A stretch of DNA of 64,000 nucleotides from Silurus meridionalis. Lineage: Eukaryota > Chordata > Actinopteri > Siluriformes > Siluridae. How positions within the stretch are numbered: position 1 is the stretch's first letter; each line of letters opens with the position of its first letter. The position numbers and the translations under genes are program-made. This document shows, piece after piece, positions 21,890-35,296 of this stretch. The notes beneath the pieces are model-generated. The model was not told the DNA's origin. It ran no database searches and worked only from the letters and a program-made list of their open reading frames with translations. The DNA lies in NCBI RefSeq assembly GCF_014805685.1, contig NC_060911.1, positions 6,359,212 to 6,423,211 of the forward strand, written 5' to 3'.

Positions 21890-23340
21890 TGACATTCATG
21901 TAGAGCTGTGTGCCTCCAACTTTGTAGTATCAGTTTCTTATGGTTAGAAAATTCAGAGGAGCATTCACTCTAAAAGCTACTTTAGAAAAAGTTGTTTTCT
22001 TTGTTAAGAGACAATATCGTTTGGGAGTAAGAAACAATCAAGCAGGGCATTATGTCACGCTGACAAAGTCAGTCTTGAGGGTTTCAGTGACTCAGTGGGC
22101 TACAGTGGGACAGCATAAGTCTCTCTTTCTCGCTCACACACATACACACACACAGGAAATAAAATTATTGTAATATTAGCAAAAAAATATCAGTTCTGAA
22201 CGGGTTAAAAATCCTCACACACCCTAAGATTAAAACGCAAGGTATGATATCACTGTGCACACTTTACAAAACTGATACACAGCGAGTGCAAATGTTTGAC
22301 ACCCTTAGAGCAAAATGCGCTAGAAGACATTTCAAGAATATATAAAAAAAAGTCATACTGTGAATGTTGCTATTAGTTTCACTTAGTGATTCAGTCATCA
22401 GCTTCAAGAAAATATCCTAAAGTGTCTTAAGGTGACATAAATATTCTTTAAAAGTCTTTTGAACCTTATTTGATCGTTGCAATTTTTGGGATTGAAAAAT
22501 ATTTTAGTAATTTGTTTTGTTTGCTTTTTTTTTTTTTTTTTACTTTTTATATTATTCTCATTGTAGAATATGCCTGCACACTTTGAGTTCATTCAACACA
22601 ATGGAATATTTATTTTCTTCTATGTAGTTAATTTGTACAAACCACCCCCCCCCCCCCAAAAAAAAACAAACAAAACAAAACAAAAAAAACTAAACAAAAA
22701 AACAAACAAAAAAACAGCAAAAAAAACACAACAGTGAAAAAAGAATATCGAAACTTTAAGAGATCCACGAGATTTTGCTCTGAGTTGCAAAGCTGAAAGG
22801 AAGGTAAAGAAAATGGGTGGTGATAAAACTGTCAGTGTTTGGCTTTAAGTAAATGCATTATAATTGAAATATTGGCCCTTTCACCTGTTTGTAAAGTGGG
22901 AGGAAATCTTGGGTGTGGTGGTTATGCCAGGGAAATGACTCAGGGAAAAAGAAAGATCAAGCACGTTTATTGTTTGTGTCTTGCATCTTGAAAAAAATCC
23001 ACCTTTGTTCATTTAAAATAAATTTTAATGCAGTCATTTATATTACATTTTTAAAGAAGAAACACTACATTTAGAAGCTCTTGCATTTTCTCTGCTGAAG
23101 AAAAAAAAAGAAATTAGTGGAGTGAGTCAGGTAGTTTAGCCCTAAGCCATTATTCTCAGCCTTTGTTGCTCAAAGAGTATCTAATATCTTTTTAACCCTT
23201 TTCTAGCCACAACGTTTAGGATCTTGAAACTTAGAGCTGGACTAACTACCACTTCTAGGTATACAGAACAGTGTGTGCTGGTTTCTTGTAATAATACACA
23301 CTTTTTAACAGCTTCAGTGAATCAAATGAGTCAACCTAAT
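21890..23340. other. Unassigned stretch
   Basis: AT-rich; contains a C(14) run at 22646-22659 followed by A/CAAA-rich sequence to about 22735. No gene seen. Confidence 0.45.
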
Positions 23341-23341
23341 G

Positions 23342-23640
23342 CACTACATGGCCAAAAGTGTGCCGAAAACTGACCAACTTTTTCTGGCTGTTCTGGCTGG
23401 CTGGCTTGAAATTTGGAAGGACAAAATAGTCTAGAATATCTTTGTATTATATTTTCCTTTACTATAACTAAGGATCCCAAAGGCTACACATAGCCCTGAC
23501 CAACTCCACCGAACACCTTTGAGATGAATTGGAATGCTGACTGATTGGATTAATTCCTTTGGGAATTCCTATTGTGGCTGATTTGGCTCAAATGCCACAC
23601 ACATTTACAATATAAAAATAGTGTAAAACCCTTCCACAGC
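23342..23640 (+). mobile_element. Tc1-derived repeat fragment
   Basis: CACTACATGGCCAAAAGTGT start, then CACCGAACACCTTTGAGATG AATTGGAATGCTGACTG, which corresponds to the P-E-H-L-W-E-L-E-R segment of the family; broken coding. Confidence 0.6.
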
Positions 23641-23644
23641 AATA

Positions 23645-25791
23645 GAAGTTATTATCCAAATCTGAATTGAAATGTTTAGAATTGTAATGTAATGTAATGG
23701 TTATTTGTCCACATATTCAGTCTTATAGATTGTGTTACGTAACCTACTTAATCATTTTCATAAATAAAGAAAATAAAGATAATGATGGAAGACACTAGAA
23801 CAACAAATATACATTAGTATGCTGTACATAATGACTTTCTTTCTTGATCATGACATTGGAATTTATAAAACATCATAAAAACGTAACATCGCTGATTCAC
23901 ATAGTATTGAACCCATGAATTGGCTTAATACATGATAAAAAAAAATATATAATGATCATCGACACCTTGAGACAACGATGACTCACTGATTGCAATCTTT
24001 CTCTTAGGTGGAGATTCTCGATTTCCAGGTTATTTTCCTCTCAGTGAAAGAGCCTAAAGGTGTACAGATCAGAGACAAATTGCTACTAATAGCTGTCAAA
24101 ATGGCAAAAATGCTTGGGGACATACTGTTATTGAGCAATAATCAACAAGATCATTGAGGAATGAATTTGCTGGTAGTTCTGTAGTTTCTTACTCACTGTC
24201 CTCTCACACTTTCCCATTCCTATCTGGAAAATAATAAAACAAAATAAATAGCCTGTTAATAAAAGTGAAAAAAAAAATAGAAGGAAAAATCTATTGTTTT
24301 AAAGGCTTTCCAAAATTGTCCCAAAGCAGTGAAATTGGAGTCTCTTTCTATAAATATTCAATATAAAAAAAGTCTCATTACAGAAACATCACCATATCAG
24401 TGATTCTCTGCATGTCCTTGTTATATAACGATACTTTCTAAATCAGTTTACTAATGGACTTAGATTAGATGCAGATGTCATATGTACAGTAGATATACAA
24501 GTTCATGTGAAAAAGCTGTTGCTATAGAAACTGTACCTTATTGAGCTATACTTTAAAAATATAACAAAAGACATAACACATTATATGCTATTGGTTAAGT
24601 AAGAAAGCTTCAGTTAGACAGTAAAAAACAGTGATCTAACACCATAGTTCACACAGCATGTCATTTCCCTTCTGTACAGTGAATCATTATTTCATTTGAA
24701 TGATTCTATATGAAACTACATGATCTCAAATTTCTATAAATGAGCTTGGTCAGCATTGGCTCAGCAGATTCACACAATCTCTTGCTTGTTGAGAAAGAAA
24801 ATAAGATTATTTCTGCACTTTTTGTGCTGATATCTTTAAGGTAGATGAAAGGAGAATGGAGAATGGGAACAGAGGAAGAACAGAGGGGCAACACACTAAG
24901 GCAGATGTTGGACAGAAGTTGCCACTGAGTCAGAGCTGAGCTGACTTTGACTCAGTGAAAATATTGAACATGCAGCAGATCTTTTCTTCCCTACCCAGGT
25001 TCCAGTCTAGACTAAATTCCACTGAATGCTGACCTACGTTGATGACTCATACAGCCATTATTACACCACTAACAAAAAGTGGTTTACACAGTGTTAGAAG
25101 TGTGTGAGTGAAAGCAAGCGGAAAAGAAAGGAAGAAAAATTGCACTTAAGTTTCCAATATTGTGTAAGATGGAGGCAGGTACATTTTATTAGAAACCTCG
25201 ACCTTGCCAGGTCTTTTTGCAGACTCAAACCAAACCCAGATTTATATTCCTGTTTTTGGCTGACAGGAATGAAACGTGCCAGATCTTCTTTTATTTAAGC
25301 CTACCTGAGTTAAGGTTCAGAATGTTGTGATGCTAATCTGCTTACCAAAGTTGTAAAGTGTGGTTAAAGTTGCATTACCTTAATTACCTCAATTTCAGAT
25401 GCATGAAAATCACTGAAGATCAGCCATTCTAAAACCGTTTGTGCACCAGACAAAAGCACTGACAAAAGCACTTCCTTATCCTGATATTTGAACTGAATCT
25501 GCCATTTTTGTGCATTGCTTTGCTACTACATGATTGGCTGACCAGAAAGATAAAAAAAATTGTACTTAACATTGTGAAGCAAAAATTGCTTGTTTTCTTT
25601 ATGTGTTTCTCACATAACCAAAGACAAACATTAGACTTCAGGAGGAATGTATGTGACTTTTCCATAAGGGTAGGTTTGAAATTTAGCTGTCCTTTCAGCA
25701 TCTGTGTCTAATCAATGCGTCTCTTCCTCCTCACTAGATTGAAATTTCCCCAGCACCTTTGATGAACACTGACTCGCTCACGACTCATTCG

Positions 25792-25795
<4 letters not shown>
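23645..25795. other. Unassigned stretch
   Basis: No supported gene. 25430-25550 contains a fragment related to the repeat at 13085-13490. Scattered short ORFs lack recognisable motifs. Confidence 0.4.
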
Positions 25796-25822
<27 letters not shown>

Positions 25823-25823
25823 T
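25796..25823. repeat. (GT)n microsatellite
   Basis: A run of 14 units. Confidence 0.95.
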
Positions 25824-26031
25824 TCTTCACACAGCTGGGCGTGACTAAACGGGCTGTACATGCTCATAGATACTCCAGGTCGGACGGCTGCTCAGTTTAT
25901 TAATACTCCTTTATTCATACAGGACATGACTGAAGAGAAACACACAACTCCAACTTATATTACTCTAAATGTAGGATTGTAATATTTATGGGCTGATTCA
26001 ACAGGTAAGTAGCCTACTATTGTAATGTTCA

Positions 26032-26032
<1 letters not shown>

Positions 26033-26088
<56 letters not shown>

Positions 26089-26108
26089 TTTCTTTCTTTC
26101 TTTCTTTC
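26033..26108. repeat. (TTTC)n microsatellite
   Basis: About 19 tetranucleotide units with one interruption near 26088. Confidence 0.97.
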
Positions 26109-26163
26109 TACAATACGTTTGGCATTAGATTTATGTATTTATTAATTATTCATTTATTTATTT

Positions 26164-26236
<73 letters not shown>

Positions 26237-26264
26237 GGTGTGTGTGTGTGTGTGTGTGTGTGTG
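26164..26264. repeat. Compound microsatellite A(17)-(TA)n-(GT)n
   Basis: Poly-A 26164-26180, TA repeats to about 26234, then GT repeats 26239-26264. Confidence 0.97.
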
Positions 26265-26439
26265 CCTAATATTATGTAGGTCGCAGGACAGGCCTAAACT
26301 GCTCTGCAATTAGAGAACTGCGTTGCCACAAAGGGCACGGTACAGTACAGTACTTGGTCTGCAGCAATGTTTAGGTAGGTGGTACATGTCAAAGTAACAT
26401 TGCCAGGGGTCAAGGTTTTCCAGCAGAACATTGCTTATA

Positions 26440-27190
26440 CACCACACGTTGCAGTAGGAGTAGCAATAGTAATGATGTTGGTAGTAGTTGCAATAGGAGG
26501 TTTAGGACCAGTAGTGGTGGTAGTTGCAGTAGTCGTTGTAGTTGTGGTAGTAGTAGTAGTAGAGTTGTAGAAGTAGTAATAGCAGTTGTACAGTAGTAGT
26601 GGTTGGAGGAGGAGGAGGAGGAGAAGGAGGAAAAGGAGAAATTCGAGAAGAAGCAGTAGTTGTTAAAGTAGTAGGAGTTGTAGTAGTAGATGGAGTGGTT
26701 GTTGTAGTAGTAGTGGGAGTAGTAGTAGTAGTAGGCGTAGTAGAGTTGTAGAAGTAGTAGTAGGATTTGGAGTTGTAGTAGTAGTAATAGAAGTAGTAGG
26801 AGTTGTAGGAGTTGTAGAAGTAGTAGGAGTAGGAGTTGTAGTAGGAGTAGGAGTTGTAGAAGTAGTAGTAGGAGTAGTAGTAGGAGTAGGAGTTGTAGGA
26901 GTAGTAGTAGGAGTAGGAGTAGTAGTAGGAGTAGGAGTTGTAGGAGTAGTAGTAGGAGTAGGAGTTGTAGTAGTTGTAGGAGTTGTAGTAGTTGTAGGAG
27001 TTGTAGAAGCAGTAGGAGTAGTATTAGAAATAAACTTGGCAGTCAGCATAGTATAATCATTATTAAGATTAAGGGTAGAAGGGTTAGAGCAGTAGTGATA
27101 TTAACAGTCAGGGTAGTACAAGTAGTAGCAGGTGTAGGTATAGGAGCAGTAGCTGGAATAAGAGAGTAAGGGGAGTAGGAGTAGGAGCAG
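26440..27190. repeat. Long degenerate trinucleotide tract (GTA/GTT/GGA)
   Basis: About 750 bp built from GTA, GTT, GGA and GAA triplets on the plus strand, with a 26606-26632 GGA-rich core. Higher-order 24-33 bp units such as GTAGTAGTAGGAGTAGGAG recur at 26870-26970. The minus strand carries a 128-codon T/P-rich ORF (26663-27049), a by-product of the triplet period. Confidence 0.9.
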
Positions 27191-27655
27191 TGATAGTATT
27201 TATGCAGGTATTTCTATTCATAATATTTTTCTCATCTCGACAGATTTTTGACTGGGAGGGAAAAGGTGGCAAGATGTTGGCATAGCTGTTTGTGTTTATT
27301 GCCCTGCTATGCCTCAATATTGCCATTTTTTGCTTCTTTATGCTGCAAAAGTGTTTGTCTCCCCCTGGCCTTTTTCTGCTCATGTTGTACAACCTCAATA
27401 TTCTTTACTTACTCATTTACACTTCAGTATACTTCCAGTAAATCATTGATTTCACAAGGTTTGAAATAGTTTTGGAACATGGAACAAGGTTCATACATTT
27501 TAGTTCCCATGACATTTACTCAATGCAAATAGATGAATCTGTGGAATATTTCATGTCACTTGAATGTTTCTTCTTCAAAATATGAATTTCCCAAATATTG
27601 TGTGAAGAAGAGAAATACATTCTGATATATGGTTTTCTTAATTTAATTTATTTAG

Positions 27656-27656
<1 letters not shown>

Positions 27657-27727
<71 letters not shown>
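27657..27727. repeat. (TA)n microsatellite
   Basis: About 35 TA units in AT-rich DNA. Confidence 0.97.
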
Positions 27728-27731
<4 letters not shown>

Positions 27732-28149
27732 GATATTCATTATTATACCACTTTTCAGCAGCAATATTTCTAAAGAAAGAAAACCTATTTAAAAGAAAAG
27801 TAATAAACATTATTTTGAACTCATAGCCCTGTGAAAATTCTTTTTCCATTTACTTTCATTTTCAAATAGCCAGATTCATTGTTGCAACCTGTTGTTCAAA
27901 TAAAAATGTATCACTTGTCAGTAGTGTTGACAGATTATTTTGAGAAGAAGGATACACTGATGATTTGTTTCTGGCAATTCTTTACTTCACACTTCAGACG
28001 GTTCACTTTGGCTTCACTTGAAAATTGAACACAATGAACAACATTAAAAAAACAACAAAGAATAAAAAAAACTAAACAATTGTTCTTATAGACATCAAAT
28101 CTTTGATAAAGTCATTACCTCATGGCCATGACGCATCATGATTTGCCGG

Positions 28150-28435
28150 TACAAGAAGGCTGCTCCAAACTTGTAGGTACAAAACATTACATACATGGAA
28201 CTCCCTATAAGACCTGCCATTTTTGGAAAATCTCTGACCCAATCATCTAGACATTACAGTTTGTCTCTTGTCAAAGTCGCCCAGATCCCGTTTTTGAGAC
28301 GGCCCATTTTTCCTGCTTTCAACACTTCAACTTCAAAAACTGACTTCTCATCCTCTGAGAAGTGGCACTATAATAAGAAAGAACTTCCTGTCAGTGGTTT
28401 TAATGTTTTGGTTGATCATTGTATAACTTTTTCTA
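28150..28435 (-). pseudogene. Tc1-like transposon 5' fragment with transposase N-terminus
   Basis: Minus strand: CAAAACATTAAAACCACTGA CAGG (terminal region) is followed by ATGGGCCGTCTC at about 28300. A frameshifted peptide KRDLGDFDKRQTVMSR then LGQRFSK follows, resembling the K-D-L-S-D-F-D-K-G helix-turn-helix start of a Tc1 subfamily. Distinct from the copy at 35297. Confidence 0.6.
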
Positions 28436-28659
28436 TTTGTTATTGTTATTGAATTAGTGTCCTTTTATTTTGAATTAAAGCTACCAATGCAGAGCTACAG
28501 TCACAGTCAGAATTTGGTGATTTAGTTATTAGTAGTCGGTGCACAATGTCATGAATCATTGATTACAGTACAATTTGTGTGTTCCTTCTATTAGGAACAT
28601 TGTAAGAAAATACTTAGTGATGTAGAGTATTAAAACAATAACATTGGAAAACAATGACA

Positions 28660-28850
28660 TATAATCCCTTTGAATCCGGGGGTTGTGGGTTCAAGTCTTG
28701 GCCATACCAGGCTGCCACTCTTGGGACTTTGAGCAAAGCCGTTAACCCCCCTATAGTTGTGGGAATGGGGATAAAGTACTCCATCATGGATGGTCCCAAG
28801 CACGGCTGTGTTGGTCTAGCAATCTGACCCCATAACAAAACTGGTACAGA
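28660..28850 (+). mobile_element. tRNA-derived SINE, diverged
   Basis: GGTTGTGGGTTCAAGTCTTGG (B box) then GGCTGCCACTCTTGGGACTT, TGAGCAAAGCCGTTAACCCC: the body of the fish SINE also seen at 33118-33302. The A-box end is eroded. Confidence 0.6.
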
Positions 28851-28854
28851 AACG

Positions 28855-29687
28855 GCAAGTAAGTCAAAAATTTATTCAAAATTATCAGTTTGTGCTAATA
28901 TTTTTGTCATTTTAAGTGTGCTAAGATACTAAAACTGGCCTGTTTATATAATGTTAGACTTTTTTTACTATGTTTGGATAAAAAACAGATTTGAATTCCT
29001 GCGACTTTTTGTTGCTGGCGGGTAAATATATTGTAATTATACAAGCATTTTAATTACAGTAGTAGTGTGGTTTCTAGGAGAAATTATTATGATTGCCTAA
29101 AAAAAAAATAAATGTAAAAATAAAAAAAATAAAAAAAATCATGTATCTGAAAAAAAATTAATGCAACAACTGGAAAAAGAAATTACATGTTCATACATTT
29201 TAAAAATAAAATAAAATGACTAATAATCAAATTTCAATTCAAAAGAAAACTAGATTTGGCTGATATCTGCCAACTTTCAATTGCTGTTGTGCAAATCTCT
29301 TGTGATTGCACAAGCACCTTAAACACAGTAGTCAAAACAAAACAAAGGGGACCTTTAACATGTTTTTTTCCTGATAATGTCAGACTTTAATGCAACCTTT
29401 AACCACTACTGGCACCATTAAAACAAACATACAAACAAATAAAAAACACCAAATAGCAAAATTTGGAAGTTCAACAAAAGCATCGCACAATTTTGATAAA
29501 TTCATAAAATATGCAATAATGAAAACACTACACATTAACTCTTAACATAGTGACAAATCACATATCTTTTGCCTTTAAATATTTTGTCGGTTACATTAAA
29601 ATATGTTGCAATTAACAAAATAAAAAAGATCAAATACATTTAATACATTTATTCATCTTATTTTAATTGTAGACATAATACACAAAA

Positions 29688-29690
<3 letters not shown>
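28855..29690. other. Unassigned AT-rich stretch
   Basis: A-rich with AAAAATAAA runs around 29100-29160; no gene seen. Confidence 0.45.

Positions 29691-29740
<50 letters not shown>
29691..29740. repeat. (GT)n microsatellite
   Basis: 25 units, followed by a GAGAGA segment. Confidence 0.97.
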
Positions 29741-29741
<1 letters not shown>

Positions 29742-30357
29742 TAGAAAGAGTGAGAGAGCGCGAGAGAGTGTAAGAGACAGTTTGTGTTCATGTTGGTTTA
29801 TAAGTACTTAGATGAAATGAGTGTTCAGGTGTGTTTGTGGTCTCACAGCTCGTAATCAACTCATTTCAGCCTGCTGCATCTGGCAACCGCACATGTTCAT
29901 TTGTTCATTTGCTCCAGCTGTGGTCTCGTCCTTCTGCCTGCAGTTGCCAGACTCTGCTTCGGACAGGTGGGGGCTTCAGAGTCTTAGCTTGATTATATGA
30001 GGCATAGAGCTGGTAAATAAATCAATCAATGAATCAATCAATAAATAAATGTGCACACAGATGAATAAACGAACGTGCAACACACACACTTGCAACTGAG
30101 TCTCTTAATGTGGTTTGTGTAAAATTGAACTTTAGGTGTGTGTATATATATGTGTATATGTGTATATGTGAAATTGTGTCAATCATAGTTACTATTATTA
30201 AAACCATTATTTTTGAAGTGAACTATTAAAGCGGTATAGTTTATAGCCACCAGATGGCACTGTTTCATTATAAATAATATATTTTCTTTCATTATTACAT
30301 TTAGTGCGTGTTTGTGGGTGTGTCTGTGTGTGTATATTTTACTCATTGTCTGTGTGC

Positions 30358-30363
<6 letters not shown>

Positions 30364-30422
<59 letters not shown>
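30364..30422. repeat. (GT)n microsatellite
   Basis: About 29 units. Confidence 0.97.
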
Positions 30423-30425
<3 letters not shown>

Positions 30426-30799
30426 TTAATTCTGCATATCAAGTGGTGTCTACCCTGCCAGCTATAGCAGGACCGGGCATCTGGGTCACTTCGCCTTGAT
30501 GACGTGCACGTGTGTAGAGTAGCATGACCCATAACCCTGTGACCTCAGTCTCCTGGCAACACCAGAGCTGAACATAGAGTAGAATATGAGGAACCATCTG
30601 TGCAGTAGGCAGATGTTTAAAGAACCCACAATACACAATACACCATCCTAGTCTACAGTTAACAAAGATCTCACACACGTTTGTCATACTATCCTTAATG
30701 ACCTTCTCATGCATAATTATTAATGTGGCTAATTAAAACTATGGCTCTATTTCAAGTATATATCTTATGCTTCACCTTAGTAACTAAATGGAAACCTGT

Positions 30800-30801
<2 letters not shown>

Positions 30802-30868
<67 letters not shown>
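30802..30868. repeat. (CA)n microsatellite
   Basis: About 33 units. Confidence 0.97.
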
Positions 30869-30869
<1 letters not shown>

Positions 30870-30870
<1 letters not shown>

Positions 30871-33115
30871 TATATAATACTAATAAAAACAAATAATACT
30901 AATAATTATTATTATAACATTCAAAAATGTGATAGTACAACTAAATACAAAAATAACAATTACAACAGCAATAATTATAATAACAATAACAAAAAACTGT
31001 ATTAAATCAAATTAATTTTAATATTTTTAATATTTATTTAATTTTTTTAATCTTTTTTTTTTTTTTTTTTTATTAAAAAAAATATTTTTTTCTTTATCAA
31101 CCTGAAAGAGCGTTCAGTCATATTGCAACAAAAACACCACCTGTTTAAACAGGCAACTTGGCAATAGAACATGCAGGCCATAGGCTCATATTTGATTGTT
31201 ATAAACATCACTGCTGCCCATTATCTTTTACACCGATGAAGTGTTTTATTTTATTCTGATGCCGACACGATCGCGAAAGTCCTCTAAATTCAGGTCGCTT
31301 GTCTCTCCTGCTAATATCACACTAGCGAGGTAAACCGTCAGGAATTTCAAGTGCTCTCATGCGTTCATATTATAGCACACAAAATGTTCTGATTAGGAAC
31401 AACCCGCATGTAGGCAATAAAAAGAAATACCACTTCACATCTTAATCGCAATTCCAGGTTGAGCTGAAGTTGTATCATTACTGACATCCACCGAAGCATT
31501 ATATAGGCAGGTGTTGTTTTCTTTAAAATTACAAGAAAATTAAAAAAAAAGGAAAATGTGATGTTAGTTCCTATTTTCATAGTAACATATAGCAGTGGTC
31601 AATTATTTAGAATAAATATTGGATTGACAGAATCTGAAGCGTCTGCGTTTAAACCGAACACGACTGACTCTGCCTGGCAATTTCCCAGGTCACCCCCAGG
31701 TTCCAGCGTGACAATTTAGTGTGCAAAAAGGGTCAAATCTGTGGGTTATATCTTTAGATCTTCCGAATGTTTATGTATGAAATGACATCAACTATTGCAC
31801 CTTGGAGAAAATGTTTACATCACTTATAACCAGGCTTATATATTGTTTTTAATTTTTTTTAATTTTTTCCCAGTTGCACTCTACTGACATAAAAAAATCA
31901 ACAGGGTGCATATAAACATCCAACAAATGGGGGAATACACAAAAACTCTAGTTTTAAAATTGATCAGTCAAACACCTGTGTAAACCTGGTTTATTACACT
32001 AATATGACTTCACATCAATTTATTGGCTAAAAAAACAGCTTGCAAATGAGACAGAGTTACATTCAAAGTATTACATTCAAACACTTCCAGATTATTGGTT
32101 ATACCAGAGGTTCCCTACCTCTGGGGGAAGGGGGGTGGGGTATATGTGGCTCCACTAACCCCAACTTCCACACTGTCCTGGTTCGTGGTGTATAAAAGGT
32201 TAGAGATCCCTTAGTTATACCTATTGATTAAGAAAAATGTATTTAAAAAAAAGGTAAAACCAACAGTTGTCTGTCCGTCTCGTTCCAATCATTATAACCA
32301 TTACACGTTTGCTCAATTAGAGCTTTCCACTCCAGCTGATAATTCATCTGTGATAAAGGCATAAAAGAAAGCACATGTTCAACATCTGAATCTTAATTAC
32401 ACCCTCAGAGCAGGAGGGAAATACAAAAATAAAAAAAAGGAAATAAAAAGAAAAACCAAAACACCTAACTCGAGTGGCGGCCTACAGTCGTGCGTGGCTC
32501 TACTGCGCCTCTCGCCGAACCTACATCACTTGTTACCATGGCAACCTTGGACCTAACGGTCCGCCTCCCTTCAGGCTGTCAGGGTGTTTGGGGAGGAAAA
32601 CACCAATTTAGACAGAGAGAAAATGTCTGTCTGTCTTAATCTGTCTGTGTGTCTGCCTGGGCTGGATATGCTGTAGGAGAAATAAACACACTGCTGAAAA
32701 ATCTGAACAACCAGCACCTCATCCTAGAATGACTTTCCAACACCGCCATACCACCGAGTCTTTAATTCTTCTTATTGGCAATGCTTGCTTTTTTAAATAT
32801 AGGAATGAAAGACATATCAATTATCCTTTTATTGCTGCATGTATTATTATAGTACATTACAATCTCCTAACAGTTCGAAACAGTTTGAACATCCTCTATT
32901 TGTTTCTTTCACTTGACATAAAAAAAGAGGGAAAGAAACAGTGCAGACCTTCACATGCTTCATCTTCAAAACTGGCAGTTACTAAGTCTTTACAATGAAG
33001 ATTCCTTCCAACAAGTTAAATACACCTTTCAGAAAACTATACTTCAGTTTATCATCCAAAATACAGATTTTTTCTTTGTTAACTATTTACTTTTCTTTTT
33101 GTCATTTCATCATTC
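30870..33115. other. Unassigned stretch with one CpG-rich patch
   Basis: AT-rich, with poly-T at 31052-31070. The notable part is 32465-32575, where about nine CpGs fall in 110 bases around an RFX-type motif. No coding exon recognised. Confidence 0.4.
32532..32545. promoter_or_regulatory. Candidate RFX (X-box) binding site
   Basis: GTTACCATGGCAAC is a near-palindromic X-box: two GTTRCC half sites facing each other. It sits in a short CpG-rich patch. X-boxes control ciliary and MHC class II genes, but I see no adjacent coding exon, so the role is inferred. Confidence 0.4.
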
Positions 33116-33117
33116 CT

Positions 33118-33302
33118 GAGGTAGTGGTAGCTCAATTTTTAAGGCAATCGGTTTGGTTCTTGACAAAAGCCCTCAATCCTCTCTGCTCTGGGGGTGTTGT
33201 ATCATGGCTGATCCTGCTCTCTGACCCCAGCTGGGATATAAAATAAAAGAATGCCCCTGTGCTGTAATGTATATGTGACAAGTAAAAGCCCCTCTCTTAT
33301 TC
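33118..33302 (+). mobile_element. tRNA-derived SINE
   Basis: Starts GTAGTGGTAGCTCAATTTTTAA (A box) with the middle partly deleted. Continues GTGTTGTATCATGGCTGATC, CTCTGACCCCAGCTGGGATA and the tail GTGCTGTAATGTATATGTGA, the characteristic body and tail of a common fish SINE. Confidence 0.75.
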
Positions 33303-33304
33303 TT

Positions 33305-34855
33305 AACTTCATCACCCATACAAATCTCTAAGAATGAAAGAACAAGCGCATTAACGTAGACCTATTATGGGATTTATAGCCAGAAATCCTATCATAGCTT
33401 TCAATTATATAAAGAAAATTAACACTTTATTAATCAACAGTCTGTAATTAAGTAGTATATTGTATATAGACGCTAAGTTATATTATATTACATACGTTTT
33501 ATTATTTTATATAAGCCGCACTGTATCCCTGTGTGCCAAAGAAGCTAGTAAATAAACAGAGGTACACACTAGTGGCCTATTTCCCCTGCATTTAGCAGTG
33601 GGTGCTAATTACAGACCACGAGAACAGCACTAAGCTACTGCAGCTAAACCAAACAAGAGAAGAAATAAACTGCACTAGACTGATATGGTGCCATTTCAGC
33701 TTATGTAAAAAAAAAAATGCTCAGTACATTAATCCTAGTTTAAAAACAATAGAATCATATACAGAATATATATTTTGGGTTTCAGGAGACACATTTTCTG
33801 TGGTGCACCTGTCAGAATAAAATACAACAATAATTTGATCTATTTCTATCCTAAATGCCACTTATTTTCAATCTAATGATGCCCTTATTTTCTATGTATT
33901 TATTGCGCCTTGTGTATCAGGCATTGTTATTTTTTTCCTGCGCTGCCCCACTTTTTTTGTGTGTGTTTCTCCTACATATATACCCGTGTATGTAGCCTCG
34001 TCCATTATGTGGTCCTGGAGGAACAGTATTTCATCACTCCCTGTACATGTATATGTATGAGATGACAATAATATCCTCCTGACTTGTTTTGACGTGAAAG
34101 CAAAAAGCCACCATAGACTCCTCTCCCCACACAATACATTAGCTGTCAGAAATCCATCGTCATAATGCGTGTTTTGGATTCATATAAAAAAATATATAAC
34201 CTGAAGGGGAATGAAATGAAACCAGGCAGCATTCTTTTTTTGCTCTTATTAAGCTATCGATCGATCTGAAGCTTCACTCTTTAAGCCTCCTTGAGGCATG
34301 TTAGCCAGCTACCTGAGACCAATACTACTCTTTATATTACATTATAAAGAGCTGGATTTATCACTATCAATCCATTTGCTCTTTTTTCCAGAGAGTATTA
34401 AAACTGCACTATACAGAATTAAACTTTTGAAGAATCGAACTTTTCTCTTTATTGGTCCTCACAGGTTCACATATCTAGGAATGGTCATCGCCTGTCATTG
34501 GATTTGTGTTGCCATTTATTATGATTTTATAACCAAGTCTTCCTTTTAGCTTTCTTTCAGACATTATGTAGGATTCTATACGGACTTTTTCTTAATGGTA
34601 TGTCCGATTTTTTTTTATTTTTATTTTTTTTATGTATAGGTTATAGTTATATTAAATCCTGTTAGGTTTTAGGTCAGAACTTTTTTTTAAGTCTTTCATT
34701 GATTTTAATATCTTAATTTTTTTATACATTTATTTTATGTATTAATTAATTTATTTTTATCCATGTGACTTTGCTGGTTACTACTATTTTCCCAGACTTT
34801 CCCAGTCTTTTATTATGTCATCTGTCTTGTAGTATGTCAAGACTGGGTTCAATCA
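33305..34855. other. Unassigned AT-rich stretch
   Basis: No gene or recognised repeat; T-rich at 34605-34760. Confidence 0.45.
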
Positions 34856-34857
34856 TT

Positions 34858-34925
34858 TACATTTATATTTATGGCATTTGGCAGATGCCCTTATCCAGAG
34901 TGACTTACATTTATCTCATCATAAT
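34858..34925 (+). mobile_element. SINE tail fragment
   Basis: GGCATTTGGCAGATGCCCTT ATCCAGAGTGACTTACA is the same end module seen at 54443-54500 and 21729-21770, here without the tRNA-like head. Confidence 0.6.
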
Positions 34926-35296
34926 ATTACCAGGATCGCCTTCTTTCACCTTAGAAATATTGCTAAAATTAGAAATATGATGTCGTTACAGGATGCACAA
35001 AAACTAGATCATGCTTTTGTTATATCTTTAAGACTACTGTAACGCTTTACTGTCTGGGTGTTCAAGTAAGTGCATAAATATAAGCTTCAGTTAATTCAGA
35101 ATGCAGCAGCAAGAGTCCTTACTAGATCTAGGAAATATGACCCCCCTGTTTTAATCAGTTTACACTGATTCCCCATCAAATCTCGCATTGATTATAAAAA
35201 AATACTACCCACATATAAAGCAGTTAACGGTCTTACGCCGCAATATCTAAGTTAACTTCTGTACCATTATGTTTCCCCATGCCTGCTTAGAATATA

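Noticed and set aside
23990..24065. Possible small exon after a TCTCTTAG acceptor-like site
   Set aside because: The short open segment matches no protein I know, and one pair of weak splice signals is expected by chance in this much DNA.
26663..27049. 128-codon Thr/Pro-rich ORF, mucin-like
   Set aside because: It tracks the three-base period of a degenerate GTA/GGA repeat and is open in several frames.
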